This document shows positions 7,756 through 13,588 of a stretch of 13,588 nucleotides of DNA, piece by piece. How positions within the stretch are numbered: position 1 is the stretch's first letter; the number at the start of each line of letters is the position of its first letter. The notes below the pieces were generated by a model, which was not told the DNA's origin, ran no database searches, and was given only the letters and a program-made list of their open reading frames with translations. The stretch is from positions 1-13,588 of the forward strand of contig SXXA01000124.1 of assembly GCA_005791325.1 (NCBI GenBank), in the 5' to 3' direction. The stretch comes from Actinomycetota bacterium. Its GTDB lineage: Bacteria; Margulisbacteria; Marinamargulisbacteria; SXXA01. The position numbers were made by a program, and so were the translations under genes.

Positions 7756-8091
7756 ATGCCCCATATTATTGTCACCCCGACTGCTCATCATGAGGGAGTG
7801 GAATGGGTTCCCCTGTTGCATGGGATTGCCCAATCGCTGATTGATTTAGACCCCAACATTTCCCCCATGGCATGTAAGGGTCGGGTATTAACCCCATTGG
7901 TCTCGACGGTGGGGAGTACAGAGCACCCGTTTTCTTCAGGTTTTGTGGGAATTGAGATTAAGTTATTGGTAGGGCGGTCGTTGGAATTGAGGCAACAAAT
8001 GGCTCGTGCGGTTTTTACCTATGTATCGAATCAATTGGGGGAGGGGGTATCGGTTGAGATATCCGAAATGCCGGTTTATATCAAGGGCTAG
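7756..8091 (+). CDS. Tautomerase of the 5-carboxymethyl-2-hydroxymuconate isomerase (CHMI) family
   Basis: CHMI proteins are small tautomerase-superfamily enzymes that use the amino-terminal proline, exposed after Met removal, as the catalytic base. The classic member HpaF acts in homoprotocatechuate breakdown. The 111-residue protein starts 'MPHIIV', like HpaF 'MPHFIV', and carries the family segment 'GRSLELRQQ' (73-81) with Arg74. An ATG three codons upstream (7747) is also in frame. ATG 7756 is preferred because it places Pro next to Met and has AAAGG (7742-7746) nine bases before it. No other aromatic-degradation gene is nearby, so the true substrate is unknown. The gene lies 76 bases after sbcC on the same strand and may be read from the same transcript. 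It is slightly shorter than HpaF (about 126 residues). Confidence 0.8.
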   Translation: MPHIIVTPTAHHEGVEWVPLLHGIAQSLIDLDPNISPMACKGRVLTPLVSTVGSTEHPFSSGFVGIEIKLLVGRSLELRQQMARAVFTYVSNQLGEGVSVEISEMPVYIKG

Positions 8092-8279
8092 ATGTGGAAC
8101 TGTGGTCCACTCGATTACCCCATCCCCTCACCCTTCCCAGAGGGGGGAAAACGATAACATTTCGGTGGCCTTCGGTACCCGAACCCCCCAGGCCCAGCGG
8201 CCCTTAGGACCCCATATAGCGACCCTGAATTTTGGCGTTAAGGTGGGCAGGTGTGGGGCGCAGAACCGATACCATACGC
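8092..8279. other. Stem-loop-rich convergent spacer; possible bidirectional terminator or small RNA
   Basis: This spacer separates two convergent genes and holds no credible ORF. Visible elements are GTGGA/TCCAC with a 7-base loop (8094-8110), CCCT or TTCCC pairing with the G-run at 8142-8149, a perfect TTCGG-TAC-CCGAA hairpin near 8168-8180, and a GGCC-cagc-GGCC repeat near 8191-8202. None is followed by a clear T-run, so a classical intrinsic terminator is not proven. I could not match it to tmRNA, SRP RNA, RNase P RNA or a tRNA. Confidence 0.35.
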
Positions 8280-8471
8280 TTAAATAGGTTCCTTCGGTTG
8301 AGGGTGGATGGGGTTATTTGTATCCGGTTTGGATGAATAGGGGCAATGACGACACCCCGATTGGCAACAATAGCCACGTTTCAGATGATAAGTGGCAGTA
8401 AATACCATTCGACCATCTGGTAACACATCATAATCTTCGGGTGTTAACGGAAAAGAAGTAGACTGGGTCAT
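8280..8471 (-). CDS. Small cysteine-rich protein, DUF5522-like
   Basis: This is a 63-residue protein of unknown function. Its core 'FTATYHLKRGYCCQSGCRHC' (24-43) followed by 'PY' matches the DUF5522 pattern as I recall it: a YHLxRGxCC stretch and then GCRHCPY. Cys35, Cys36, Cys40 and Cys43 with His42 could bind a metal ion; that is inference. The start ATG 8471 has no clear ribosome binding site. A TAAAAT hexamer lies about nine bases before it on the minus strand, with TTATGC 17 bases further up, so transcription could begin at or very near the start codon. The 13 or so residues at the C-terminus are proline-rich and probably unstructured. It is divergent from ftsZ and convergent with the tautomerase gene. 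Confidence 0.8.
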   Translation of the reverse strand: MTQSTSFPLTPEDYDVLPDGRMVFTATYHLKRGYCCQSGCRHCPYSSKPDTNNPIHPQPKEPI

Positions 8472-8632
8472 GGGTGCATTTTACCATAACCAAAAGAGGG
8501 GCATAAATATGGACACTGCGAACCCGCTTAAGGGTCCGTCAGCCTCTTTGGTCTCCCCATCAAATCCCCCCCAAAAACAGACGTCACCATCCTTAATATT
8601 ATCCTTTCATAATAAAAAATGATTCCCCTTAC

Positions 8633-8689
8633 ACTCACTTAAAACTTTACTGGTTCACAATCTGTTCACTCGTTTGTTAAACTGCTCAC
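8633..8689 (+). repeat. Four phased TCAC boxes upstream of ftsZ
   Basis: The hexamers ACTCAC (8633-8638), GTTCAC (8653-8658), GTTCAC (8664-8669) and GCTCAC (8684-8689) start 20, 11 and 20 bases apart, so all lie near the same helix face. The first pair and the second pair are offset by 31 bases and partly resemble each other between the boxes. The position just before a possible -10 element suggests an activator or repressor array; no regulator is recognised. Confidence 0.4.
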
Positions 8690-8773
8690 AGCGAGGATTG
8701 TATAGTAAAACGGGATACAATGGGGTAATGTCCCTAAAACAAAATTGGGCCGTGATCAGTCGGGGTATTTATG

Positions 8774-8779
8774 AAGGAG
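8774..8779 (+). promoter_or_regulatory. Ribosome binding site that decides the ftsZ start
   Basis: AAGGAG at 8774-8779 is six bases before GTG 8786. It lies inside the first codons of the longer alternative beginning at ATG 8771, so it cannot serve that start. Confidence 0.75.
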
Positions 8780-8785
8780 ACAAGT

Positions 8786-9934
8786 GTGTCTGATACATTA
8801 AAACAGTTTGCAAATATTAAAGTAATGGGAGTCGGTGGCGGTGGCGGTAACGCCATCAACCGCATGATCGGAAATGGGGTTAGTGGGGTTGAATTTTGGG
8901 CGATTAATACCGATTTCCAAGCCCTTAATGTATCGTTAGCTGATAATCGACTTCAAATTGGAACCAAATTGACCAAAGGATTGGGCGGCGGAGCCATTCC
9001 AGCCGTTGGTGAACAAGCTGCCAAAGAATCAAAAGAAGATATCGAAGCTGCATTGGCTGGTTCTGATATGGTGTTTATAACCGCCGGTATGGGTGGTGGC
9101 ACCGGTACGGGTGCTGCACCAGTGGTAGCCAAAATTGCCAAAGATATGGGGGCATTAACCATTGGCGTGGTAACCCGCCCATTTCGATTTGAGGGACCTG
9201 TTCGTACCCGACAAGCAGAAGATGGCTTAAAACGATTACGAGAACAAGTGGATGCCTTAATTGTGATTCCCAATGACAAGCTTTTGCAAGTGGTTCAACG
9301 AATGACCTCCATGGTGGATGCCTTTAAAATTGCGGACGATGTATTGCGTCAAGGTGTGCAAGGCATTGCTGACTTAATCACCATTCCTGGTTTGATTAAC
9401 TTGGATTTTGCGGATGTGAAGACGGTTATGATGAATTCAGGTTCGGCCATGATGGGGATTGGTCGTGCAACCGGTGAAAATCGGGCGGTTGAAGCGGCCA
9501 ACCAAGCCATTGCCTCCCCCTTATTGGAGGAAACAATCCATGGTGCCACGGGGGTTATTTTAAATATTACGGGTGGGGATGATTTGTCATTACATGAGGT
9601 TCATAATGCGGCGGATGTCATTTATGGGGCGGTGGATCCCGAGGCCAATATTTTATTCGGGTCGGTGATCAATGAGGCCATGCAAGATGAAATTATGGTT
9701 ACCGTTATTGCCACTGGGTTTCGCCGGCAAGCCACCCCTGTGACATCCGTTACCCCTGTGTCGGTGGGGGTGCCAGATGACATTGGGGATGCCTTGTCGT
9801 CGGAGGCGGAAGCGGCGCCTGTGGCGGCTCCTGAGCCAGTGAACAACCCGCGTTCGGGTTCATTTTTTAAGTTTGATAATAAAGATGACGAATTTGATTT
9901 GGATGTTCCTTCCTTTTTAAGAAACATGCACTAA
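8786..9934 (+). CDS. ftsZ: Cell division protein FtsZ
   Basis: FtsZ is the tubulin-like GTPase that forms the division ring under the membrane at mid-cell. The 382-residue protein has the nucleotide-binding 'GVGGGGGNAINRM' (15-27), 'INTDFQAL' (40-47), the tubulin signature 'GGGTGTG' (103-109), the T7 loop 'NLDFADV' that completes the neighbour's GTPase site, and a C-terminal peptide 'DVPSFLR' typical of the segment that binds membrane anchors such as FtsA, ZipA or SepF. An acidic and Ala/Pro-rich linker precedes that peptide. GTG 8786 is chosen over ATG 8771 because of the well-spaced AAGGAG. 'SGVEFWAINTD' resembles cyanobacterial FtsZ. No ftsA, ftsQ or mur genes are beside it; instead the stop overlaps the leuC start by one base (TAATG), putting ftsZ at the head of a leucine-synthesis operon. 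Confidence 0.97.
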   Translation: MSDTLKQFANIKVMGVGGGGGNAINRMIGNGVSGVEFWAINTDFQALNVSLADNRLQIGTKLTKGLGGGAIPAVGEQAAKESKEDIEAALAGSDMVFITAGMGGGTGTGAAPVVAKIAKDMGALTIGVVTRPFRFEGPVRTRQAEDGLKRLREQVDALIVIPNDKLLQVVQRMTSMVDAFKIADDVLRQGVQGIADLITIPGLINLDFADVKTVMMNSGSAMMGIGRATGENRAVEAANQAIASPLLEETIHGATGVILNITGGDDLSLHEVHNAADVIYGAVDPEANILFGSVINEAMQDEIMVTVIATGFRRQATPVTSVTPVSVGVPDDIGDALSSEAEAAPVAAPEPVNNPRSGSFFKFDNKDDEFDLDVPSFLRNMH

Positions 9935-11340
9935 TGTCCAGCGGTACGTTATACGACAAGGTATGGGAGGCCCATCGGGTCACCACACTTCCGAACGGGC
10001 AAGACCAGTTATTTGTTGGGTTGCATTTGGTGCATGAGGTCACCTCTCCCCAAGCGTTTGCCGCCCTGCGAGAGTTGGGTAAACCTGTTGCTTACCCCCA
10101 GCGTACCATTGCCACGATGGATCATATTGTCCCCACTGCGTCCCAATCCAGACCATTCCCCGATCCACAAGCCGAAGCCATGGCCCAGGCGTTAGAGAAA
10201 AATACCGCTGACTTTGGTATTCAATTTTTAAATTCCCCCCAATCCAATCAGGGCATTGTTCATGTGGTGGGCCCTGAAATGGGCTTAACCCAACCCGGTA
10301 TGACCATTGCATGTGGGGATAGTCATACCAGTACCCACGGCGCATTGGGGGCCTTGGCATTTGGGATTGGGTCTACAGAAGTTCATCATGTGTTGCAAAC
10401 CCAAACCTTGGCGGCCAATCGCTTAAAAGTAAAGCGGATTGTAATATCGGGTCAATTGAGTCGGGGGGTATATCCCAAAGATGTGATTTTACGGATTATC
10501 CAACAATTGGGTGTGGCGGCTGGTTTGGGATATGCTTATGAATATGCGGGCCCTGTTGTTGAAGAGATGGGGATAGAGGGACGCCTGACCTTGTGTAATA
10601 TGTCCATTGAAGGTGGGGCTCGGATTGGTTATGTGAACCCAGACGACGTGACCCTTCATTATTTAAAAGGGCGACCCTTTTCACCAACCGGTGAGGCATG
10701 GGATCGGGCGGTTTTGTATTGGCAGGCCATTCGATCTGATGCCAATGCCACCTATGATGCAACAGTTGACGTGGCCGGTGGTGAGATTGAACCCATGGTA
10801 ACGTGGGGGATTACACCCGCCCAATCGGTGGGGGTGACCCAGCACCTGCCCCTGATTGCGGAACTACCCGATACCCAACAATTGGTGGCCAAGGATGCGT
10901 ATGGGTATATGAATTTTAAGGAAGGAAGCCCAATATTGGGTACCAAAATTGACGTGGCTTTTATAGGGTCGTGCACCAATTCACGGTTATCAGATTTGGA
11001 AATAGCGGCGTCAGTATTACGACATCAGCGGGTTCATCCATCGGTTCGTGCAATGGTGGTGCCTGGTAGCCATTGGGTTAAAGCCCAAGCGGAAGCGGCC
11101 GGACTACACGAGGTCTTTTTAGCCGCAGGTGCCGAGTGGCGTGAGCCAGGATGTAGTATGTGTTTGGCCATGAATCCCGATCGGTTGGTTGGTAATGAGG
11201 TATGTGCATCAACCAGCAATCGCAATTTTATGGGACGACAAGGGTCTCCAACAGGGCGAACCTTGTTAATGAGCCCAGCCATGGTGGCGGCAGCGGCTAT
11301 TACTGGGCGAGTGGTGGACTGTCGGGAGTATGTGTCATGA
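9934..11340 (+). CDS. leuC: 3-isopropylmalate dehydratase large subunit LeuC
   Basis: LeuC carries the 4Fe-4S cluster and, with LeuD, isomerises 2-isopropylmalate to 3-isopropylmalate in leucine synthesis in the cytoplasm. The 468-residue length is standard. The cluster ligands are Cys347 in 'FIGSCTNSRLSDL', and Cys407 and Cys410 in 'EPGCSMCLAMNPD'. Other aconitase-family blocks are 'DHIVPT' (63-68), 'GDSHTSTHGALG' (128-139) and 'SNRNFMGRQG' (428-437). The overall sequence resembles cyanobacterial LeuC. The start ATG 9934 shares its A with the ftsZ TAA stop and has no strong ribosome binding site, so translation is probably coupled to ftsZ. Its own stop overlaps the leuD start as ATGA. Confidence 0.97.
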   Translation: MSSGTLYDKVWEAHRVTTLPNGQDQLFVGLHLVHEVTSPQAFAALRELGKPVAYPQRTIATMDHIVPTASQSRPFPDPQAEAMAQALEKNTADFGIQFLNSPQSNQGIVHVVGPEMGLTQPGMTIACGDSHTSTHGALGALAFGIGSTEVHHVLQTQTLAANRLKVKRIVISGQLSRGVYPKDVILRIIQQLGVAAGLGYAYEYAGPVVEEMGIEGRLTLCNMSIEGGARIGYVNPDDVTLHYLKGRPFSPTGEAWDRAVLYWQAIRSDANATYDATVDVAGGEIEPMVTWGITPAQSVGVTQHLPLIAELPDTQQLVAKDAYGYMNFKEGSPILGTKIDVAFIGSCTNSRLSDLEIAASVLRHQRVHPSVRAMVVPGSHWVKAQAEAAGLHEVFLAAGAEWREPGCSMCLAMNPDRLVGNEVCASTSNRNFMGRQGSPTGRTLLMSPAMVAAAAITGRVVDCREYVS

Positions 11341-11942
11341 TTATACAGGGACGAGCTGTTCCAATTGAGGGATCTGACATTGATACCGATCGAATGGTGC
11401 CAGCTCGATTTTTAAAAGAATTAACCTTTGAGCGAATGGGAGACTATTTATTTTATGATGTGCGATTTGAGCCCAATGGGGAGCAAAAAGCGCACCCATT
11501 AAATCATCCCCAATTTCAAGGGGCATCGATTATGGTGGTGGGGGCTAATTTTGGATGTGGGTCCTCTCGGGAACATGCGGCACAGGCCGTTAAACGAGCC
11601 GGCTTTAAAGCCGTGGTGGGGATTTCATTTTCAGAGATTTTTTCTGGAAATTGTCAGTCGATTGGGGTGCCTGTTATGACGGCCAGCCCCGAATCCCTTC
11701 ACGCCATATCTCGATTCATTCACGACCATCCATCTGCCTCGTTGGTGATTGATTTGCAGTCAATGACACTCACTTACGAATCAGGTACAACCGCGATTTC
11801 GATGCCAGCCTCACGGCGAGATGCGTTTTTATCCCAGTCTTGGGATGGATTGGCACTCTTGGAATCCAATCATGCAAAGACCCAAGCATTGGTGGATCGC
11901 TTGCCCTATGGGCCGATCCAAATCAGGACGACTTCATCATGA
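11337..11942 (+). CDS. leuD: 3-isopropylmalate dehydratase small subunit LeuD
   Basis: LeuD is the swivel-domain subunit that completes the active site of isopropylmalate isomerase with LeuC. The 201-residue protein contains 'GSDIDTDRMVPARFLK' (12-27), the substrate-recognition block 'NFGCGSSREHA' (71-81) and 'FSEIFSGNC' (98-106), all diagnostic for the family. The frame is open for 45 codons upstream inside leuC. ATG 11337 is the true start because it gives the family N-terminus 'MIIQGRAVPI' and an ATGA overlap with the leuC stop. The stop overlaps the channel gene start in the same way. leuA and leuB are not in the window. Confidence 0.96.
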   Translation: MIIQGRAVPIEGSDIDTDRMVPARFLKELTFERMGDYLFYDVRFEPNGEQKAHPLNHPQFQGASIMVVGANFGCGSSREHAAQAVKRAGFKAVVGISFSEIFSGNCQSIGVPVMTASPESLHAISRFIHDHPSASLVIDLQSMTLTYESGTTAISMPASRRDAFLSQSWDGLALLESNHAKTQALVDRLPYGPIQIRTTSS

Positions 11943-12979
11943 CGTGGTGGATGACCTATTCATGGGTGATTAAGCCTGTGGCCGTTGTGGTGGTTTGTTT
12001 TTTGATTGGGGTTCTGATTAATCGCCTCATTCAGCGACGAATACGCCAGTGGTCCAAGTCCCCGAATGCCATTATGATGGCGGATGTGTTGTCGGGGGTG
12101 CCCATCGTGATGGGGGTGTTTGTGGGGATTTCTGGGGCCATTGAGCTAACAATATTACCACCCATGGTGACTAAATTGGCGGGGCAATCCATTATTGTAT
12201 TGGGGATTGGGTTTGGTACGTGGGTGTTGGATCGTTTGGTGAGTGTGGGTTTAACCAATATGATGGTGTCACAGCGGGCCATGCCATCCAGTTCCATTAT
12301 GGTTAATATTGCCAAAATTGTGGTCTATTCACTTGGTGTGATGGTGGCCCTCAATTCCATTGGTGTATCGGTAGCACCCATTATTACGGCCTTGGGAATT
12401 GGGGGGTTGGCGGTGGCGCTGGCACTCAAAGATACCCTGTCTAATTTATTTTCGGGAATTCAACTGATTCTATCCAATCAACTTCGAACCGGTGATTATG
12501 TAAAAGTGGGTGGTGATGATGGGATTATTGTGGATATTACGTGGCGTAATACGTCCATTCAATCGTTATCGGGTAATCTGGTGATTGTCCCCAATGCGGT
12601 ATTGGCCACGGCTACGTTTACCAATTATTCCCTACCCCTGAAGGAATATGCCTGTTCCATCCCCATTGAATTACCCGTGCAACCTGATTTACAACGGTTA
12701 GAAGGTATCATTACAGATGAAATTGCCACATTGGCCACAATGTATCCTCATTTAATTACAAAACGCCCACCCTTGGTGCGATTACAATCATTTACGAGCG
12801 CAGGTATTTCTTTAACGGTCGTGATGACAGTGGTTCACTACGGGGTACAATCCGAAAGCCGACATTTGCTCATTAAGGCATTATTAGCACGCTTTGAAGC
12901 GGAGCAGGTGTACATTCCCCTTCCCGTTCGGGAAATTCACCATATTCACACCCCACCTGATGATGATTTGTTGGGTTAG
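11939..12979 (+). CDS. MscS-family mechanosensitive ion channel
   Basis: These inner-membrane channels open under membrane tension and release solutes after hypo-osmotic shock. The 346-residue protein shows an N-terminal membrane segment (about 10-28), further segments near 53-73, 82-100 and 122-140, and the pore helix region 'ALGIGGLAVALALKDTLSNL' (151-170). The beta domain follows with 'RTGDYVKVGGDDGIIVDITW' (183-202) and 'LVIVPNA' (214-220), and then a cytosolic alpha/beta domain ending near 'PLPVREIHHI'. This is the MscS core with about one extra N-terminal membrane segment. Translation probably starts at ATG 11939, which overlaps the leuD stop as ATGA, although the frame is open further upstream. 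The 3' end is overlapped by an antisense ORF. Why a channel gene is coupled to leuCD is not apparent. Confidence 0.93.
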   Translation: MTWWMTYSWVIKPVAVVVVCFLIGVLINRLIQRRIRQWSKSPNAIMMADVLSGVPIVMGVFVGISGAIELTILPPMVTKLAGQSIIVLGIGFGTWVLDRLVSVGLTNMMVSQRAMPSSSIMVNIAKIVVYSLGVMVALNSIGVSVAPIITALGIGGLAVALALKDTLSNLFSGIQLILSNQLRTGDYVKVGGDDGIIVDITWRNTSIQSLSGNLVIVPNAVLATATFTNYSLPLKEYACSIPIELPVQPDLQRLEGIITDEIATLATMYPHLITKRPPLVRLQSFTSAGISLTVVMTVVHYGVQSESRHLLIKALLARFEAEQVYIPLPVREIHHIHTPPDDDLLG

Positions 12980-13466
12980 CGGGTAGGTGGTGGGGGGGTA
13001 GTTGGCTTAGAATCTTATTAAGTCGGGCTGAAATTTGATCGATTTCCACTTTAAAAAAGAATGGCTGAATACTATCCCCATTAAGTTTGGTTAGGATCAT
13101 AGGAATCACTGTATGATTCAATATGGGCGCCCATGTGGGTGGTGGATTCTGATTACATAACCTATCTATCGATTGAATGAGCTTGGATTGATTGCCTTGA
13201 ATTGAATGGGTCAACGTAATATGTAATGTCTCAATCACAGACTGATAAAACAACAAGATGCCATCCGCTGGTTGTTCATTTGGGGTGATGGATAGGGTTA
13301 TATCCAAAAATGGGAACGCATACCGGTGTGGCTCAATGGAACCAAAAATAGGTGGGGGATGACTTGCAGGCGTCCTTTGGCGAGGTGACTCGGGTAATAG
13401 GAATGGTACCGGTCGCGTTGGGGCAATCGGTGGGTACCCAGATAGGGGCGGTATTCGCATGCTCAT
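12873..13466 (-). CDS. Hypothetical protein, convergent with and overlapping the channel gene
   Basis: I do not recognise this 197-residue ORF. It has a Pro-rich N-terminus (first 40 residues or so), then a segment that reads like a folded protein with 'FPFLDITLSI', 'LLFYQSVIETLHITLTHSIQ' and 'GDSIQPFFFKVEIDQISARL', and a tail of low-complexity Pro/His/Asn. The last 36 residues or so are antisense to the end of the channel gene, whose reading frame is clearly real there. A run of seven G (12992-12998 on the plus strand) sits just before that overlap. One more base in this run would shift the frame to a stop at 12978-12976, touching the channel stop codon instead. Start ATG 13466 follows an in-frame stop and has only a weak AAAG; ATG 13460 is an alternative. 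Moderate confidence that the part from 13466 to about 13000 is coding. Confidence 0.5.
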   Translation of the reverse strand: MSMRIPPLSGYPPIAPTRPVPFLLPESPRQRTPASHPPPIFGSIEPHRYAFPFLDITLSITPNEQPADGILLFYQSVIETLHITLTHSIQGNQSKLIQSIDRLCNQNPPPTWAPILNHTVIPMILTKLNGDSIQPFFFKVEIDQISARLNKILSQLPPHHLPANPTNHHQVGCEYGEFPEREGECTPAPLQSVLIMP

Positions 13467-13588
13467 TCATCTTTCATCACAATATAACAACCCCATTAGT
13501 ATGGATTAAAATCCACGTATTATTAATCGAAATAATTGAATACATATGAGGGGGGAGGGATTGTCGATTTGTTGTATAGTGACACAAC
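13467..13588. promoter_or_regulatory. AT-rich right-edge spacer with two inverted repeats
   Basis: TGGATT-aa-AATCCA (13502-13515) and ATTATT-aatcga-AATAAT (13519-13536) are two adjacent 6-base inverted repeats. On the minus strand TTTAAT (13510-13505) and TATATT (13486-13481) with an 18-base gap could be a promoter for the hypothetical gene, overlapped by the first repeat. A G-rich stretch (13549-13559) and a TATAGT (13575-13580) follow. No gene is visible. Confidence 0.35.

Larger units (their letters stand above)
8472..8785. promoter_or_regulatory. Divergent regulatory region between the DUF5522 gene and ftsZ
   Basis: There is no gene in these 314 bases. From left to right they hold the possible promoter of the minus-strand gene, a loose hairpin around CCC-gcttaa-GGG near 8523-8534, an AT-rich stretch at 8591-8620, four phased TCAC boxes (8633-8689), a possible ftsZ -10 element TATAGT (8701-8706), and the ftsZ leader with its ribosome binding site (8774-8779). 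The best -35 candidate, TTAAAC (8677-8682, 18-base gap), is weak. Confidence 0.5.

Noticed and set aside
8006..8287. Plus-strand ORF across the tautomerase end and the following spacer
   Set aside because: It is out of frame with the tautomerase and its spacer portion is low-complexity, with no recognisable protein.
8511..8580. tRNA-like segment on the minus strand (GGGTTCGCAGTGTCC)
   Set aside because: No acceptor, D or anticodon stems can be completed around it.
8953..9927. Minus-strand ORFs opposite ftsZ
   Set aside because: They are mirror shadows of a strongly conserved gene, a common effect of its codon composition.
13352..13549. 65-residue plus-strand ORF with a hydrophobic tail
   Set aside because: It lies antisense to the more gene-like minus-strand ORF, starts with GTG without a ribosome binding site, and runs through an AT-rich spacer that accounts for the hydrophobic residues.
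1..13588. CRISPR array, insertion sequence, prophage or integron
   Set aside because: No regularly spaced long repeats, transposase, integrase or flanking target duplications are visible.

Overview
The window reads as a chromosomal segment of roughly balanced base composition. It carries mostly housekeeping genes and no sign of phage, transposon or CRISPR material. The LeuC, LeuD and FtsZ sequences resemble cyanobacterial versions as I remember them (for example the 'SGVEFWAINTD' block of FtsZ and the 'TLYDKVW' start of LeuC). No photosynthesis gene is present. A non-photosynthetic cyanobacterial relative (the Vampirovibrionia/Melainabacteria group) is my best guess, but this is inference from memory and not a database result.

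Layout. (1) Minus strand, 1-1428: most of an aminodeoxychorismate synthase component I gene (pabB) whose 3' end leaves the window. (2) A divergent spacer with a short palindrome over a possible pabB promoter. (3) Plus strand, 1586-3013: a glycosyltransferase family 9 (heptosyltransferase-like) gene with an unassigned C-terminal extension of about 135 residues. (4) Plus strand, 3154-7679: sbcD and sbcC, overlapping by 4 bases, encoding the Mre11/Rad50-type nuclease. (5) Plus strand, 7756-8091: a small tautomerase of the 5-carboxymethyl-2-hydroxymuconate isomerase family. (6) A stem-loop-rich convergent spacer, then minus strand 8280-8471: a 63-residue cysteine-rich DUF5522-type protein. (7) A 314-base divergent regulatory region with four phased TCAC boxes. 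(8) Plus strand, 8786-12979: ftsZ-leuC-leuD-mscS-like channel, each gene overlapping the next by 1 or 4 bases. (9) Minus strand, 12873-13466: a hypothetical gene running into the channel gene's 3' end, then a short spacer with inverted repeats up to the window edge.

The clear functional units are SbcCD (processing of DNA ends and hairpins) and LeuCD (isopropylmalate isomerase for leucine synthesis). The most unusual arrangement is ftsZ as the apparent lead gene of a leucine-synthesis and mechanosensitive-channel operon, with no other division genes beside it. I see no convincing new multi-gene system. The leads most worth following are the phased boxes before ftsZ, the glycosyltransferase extension, the structured 8092-8279 spacer and the hypothetical gene at the right edge.
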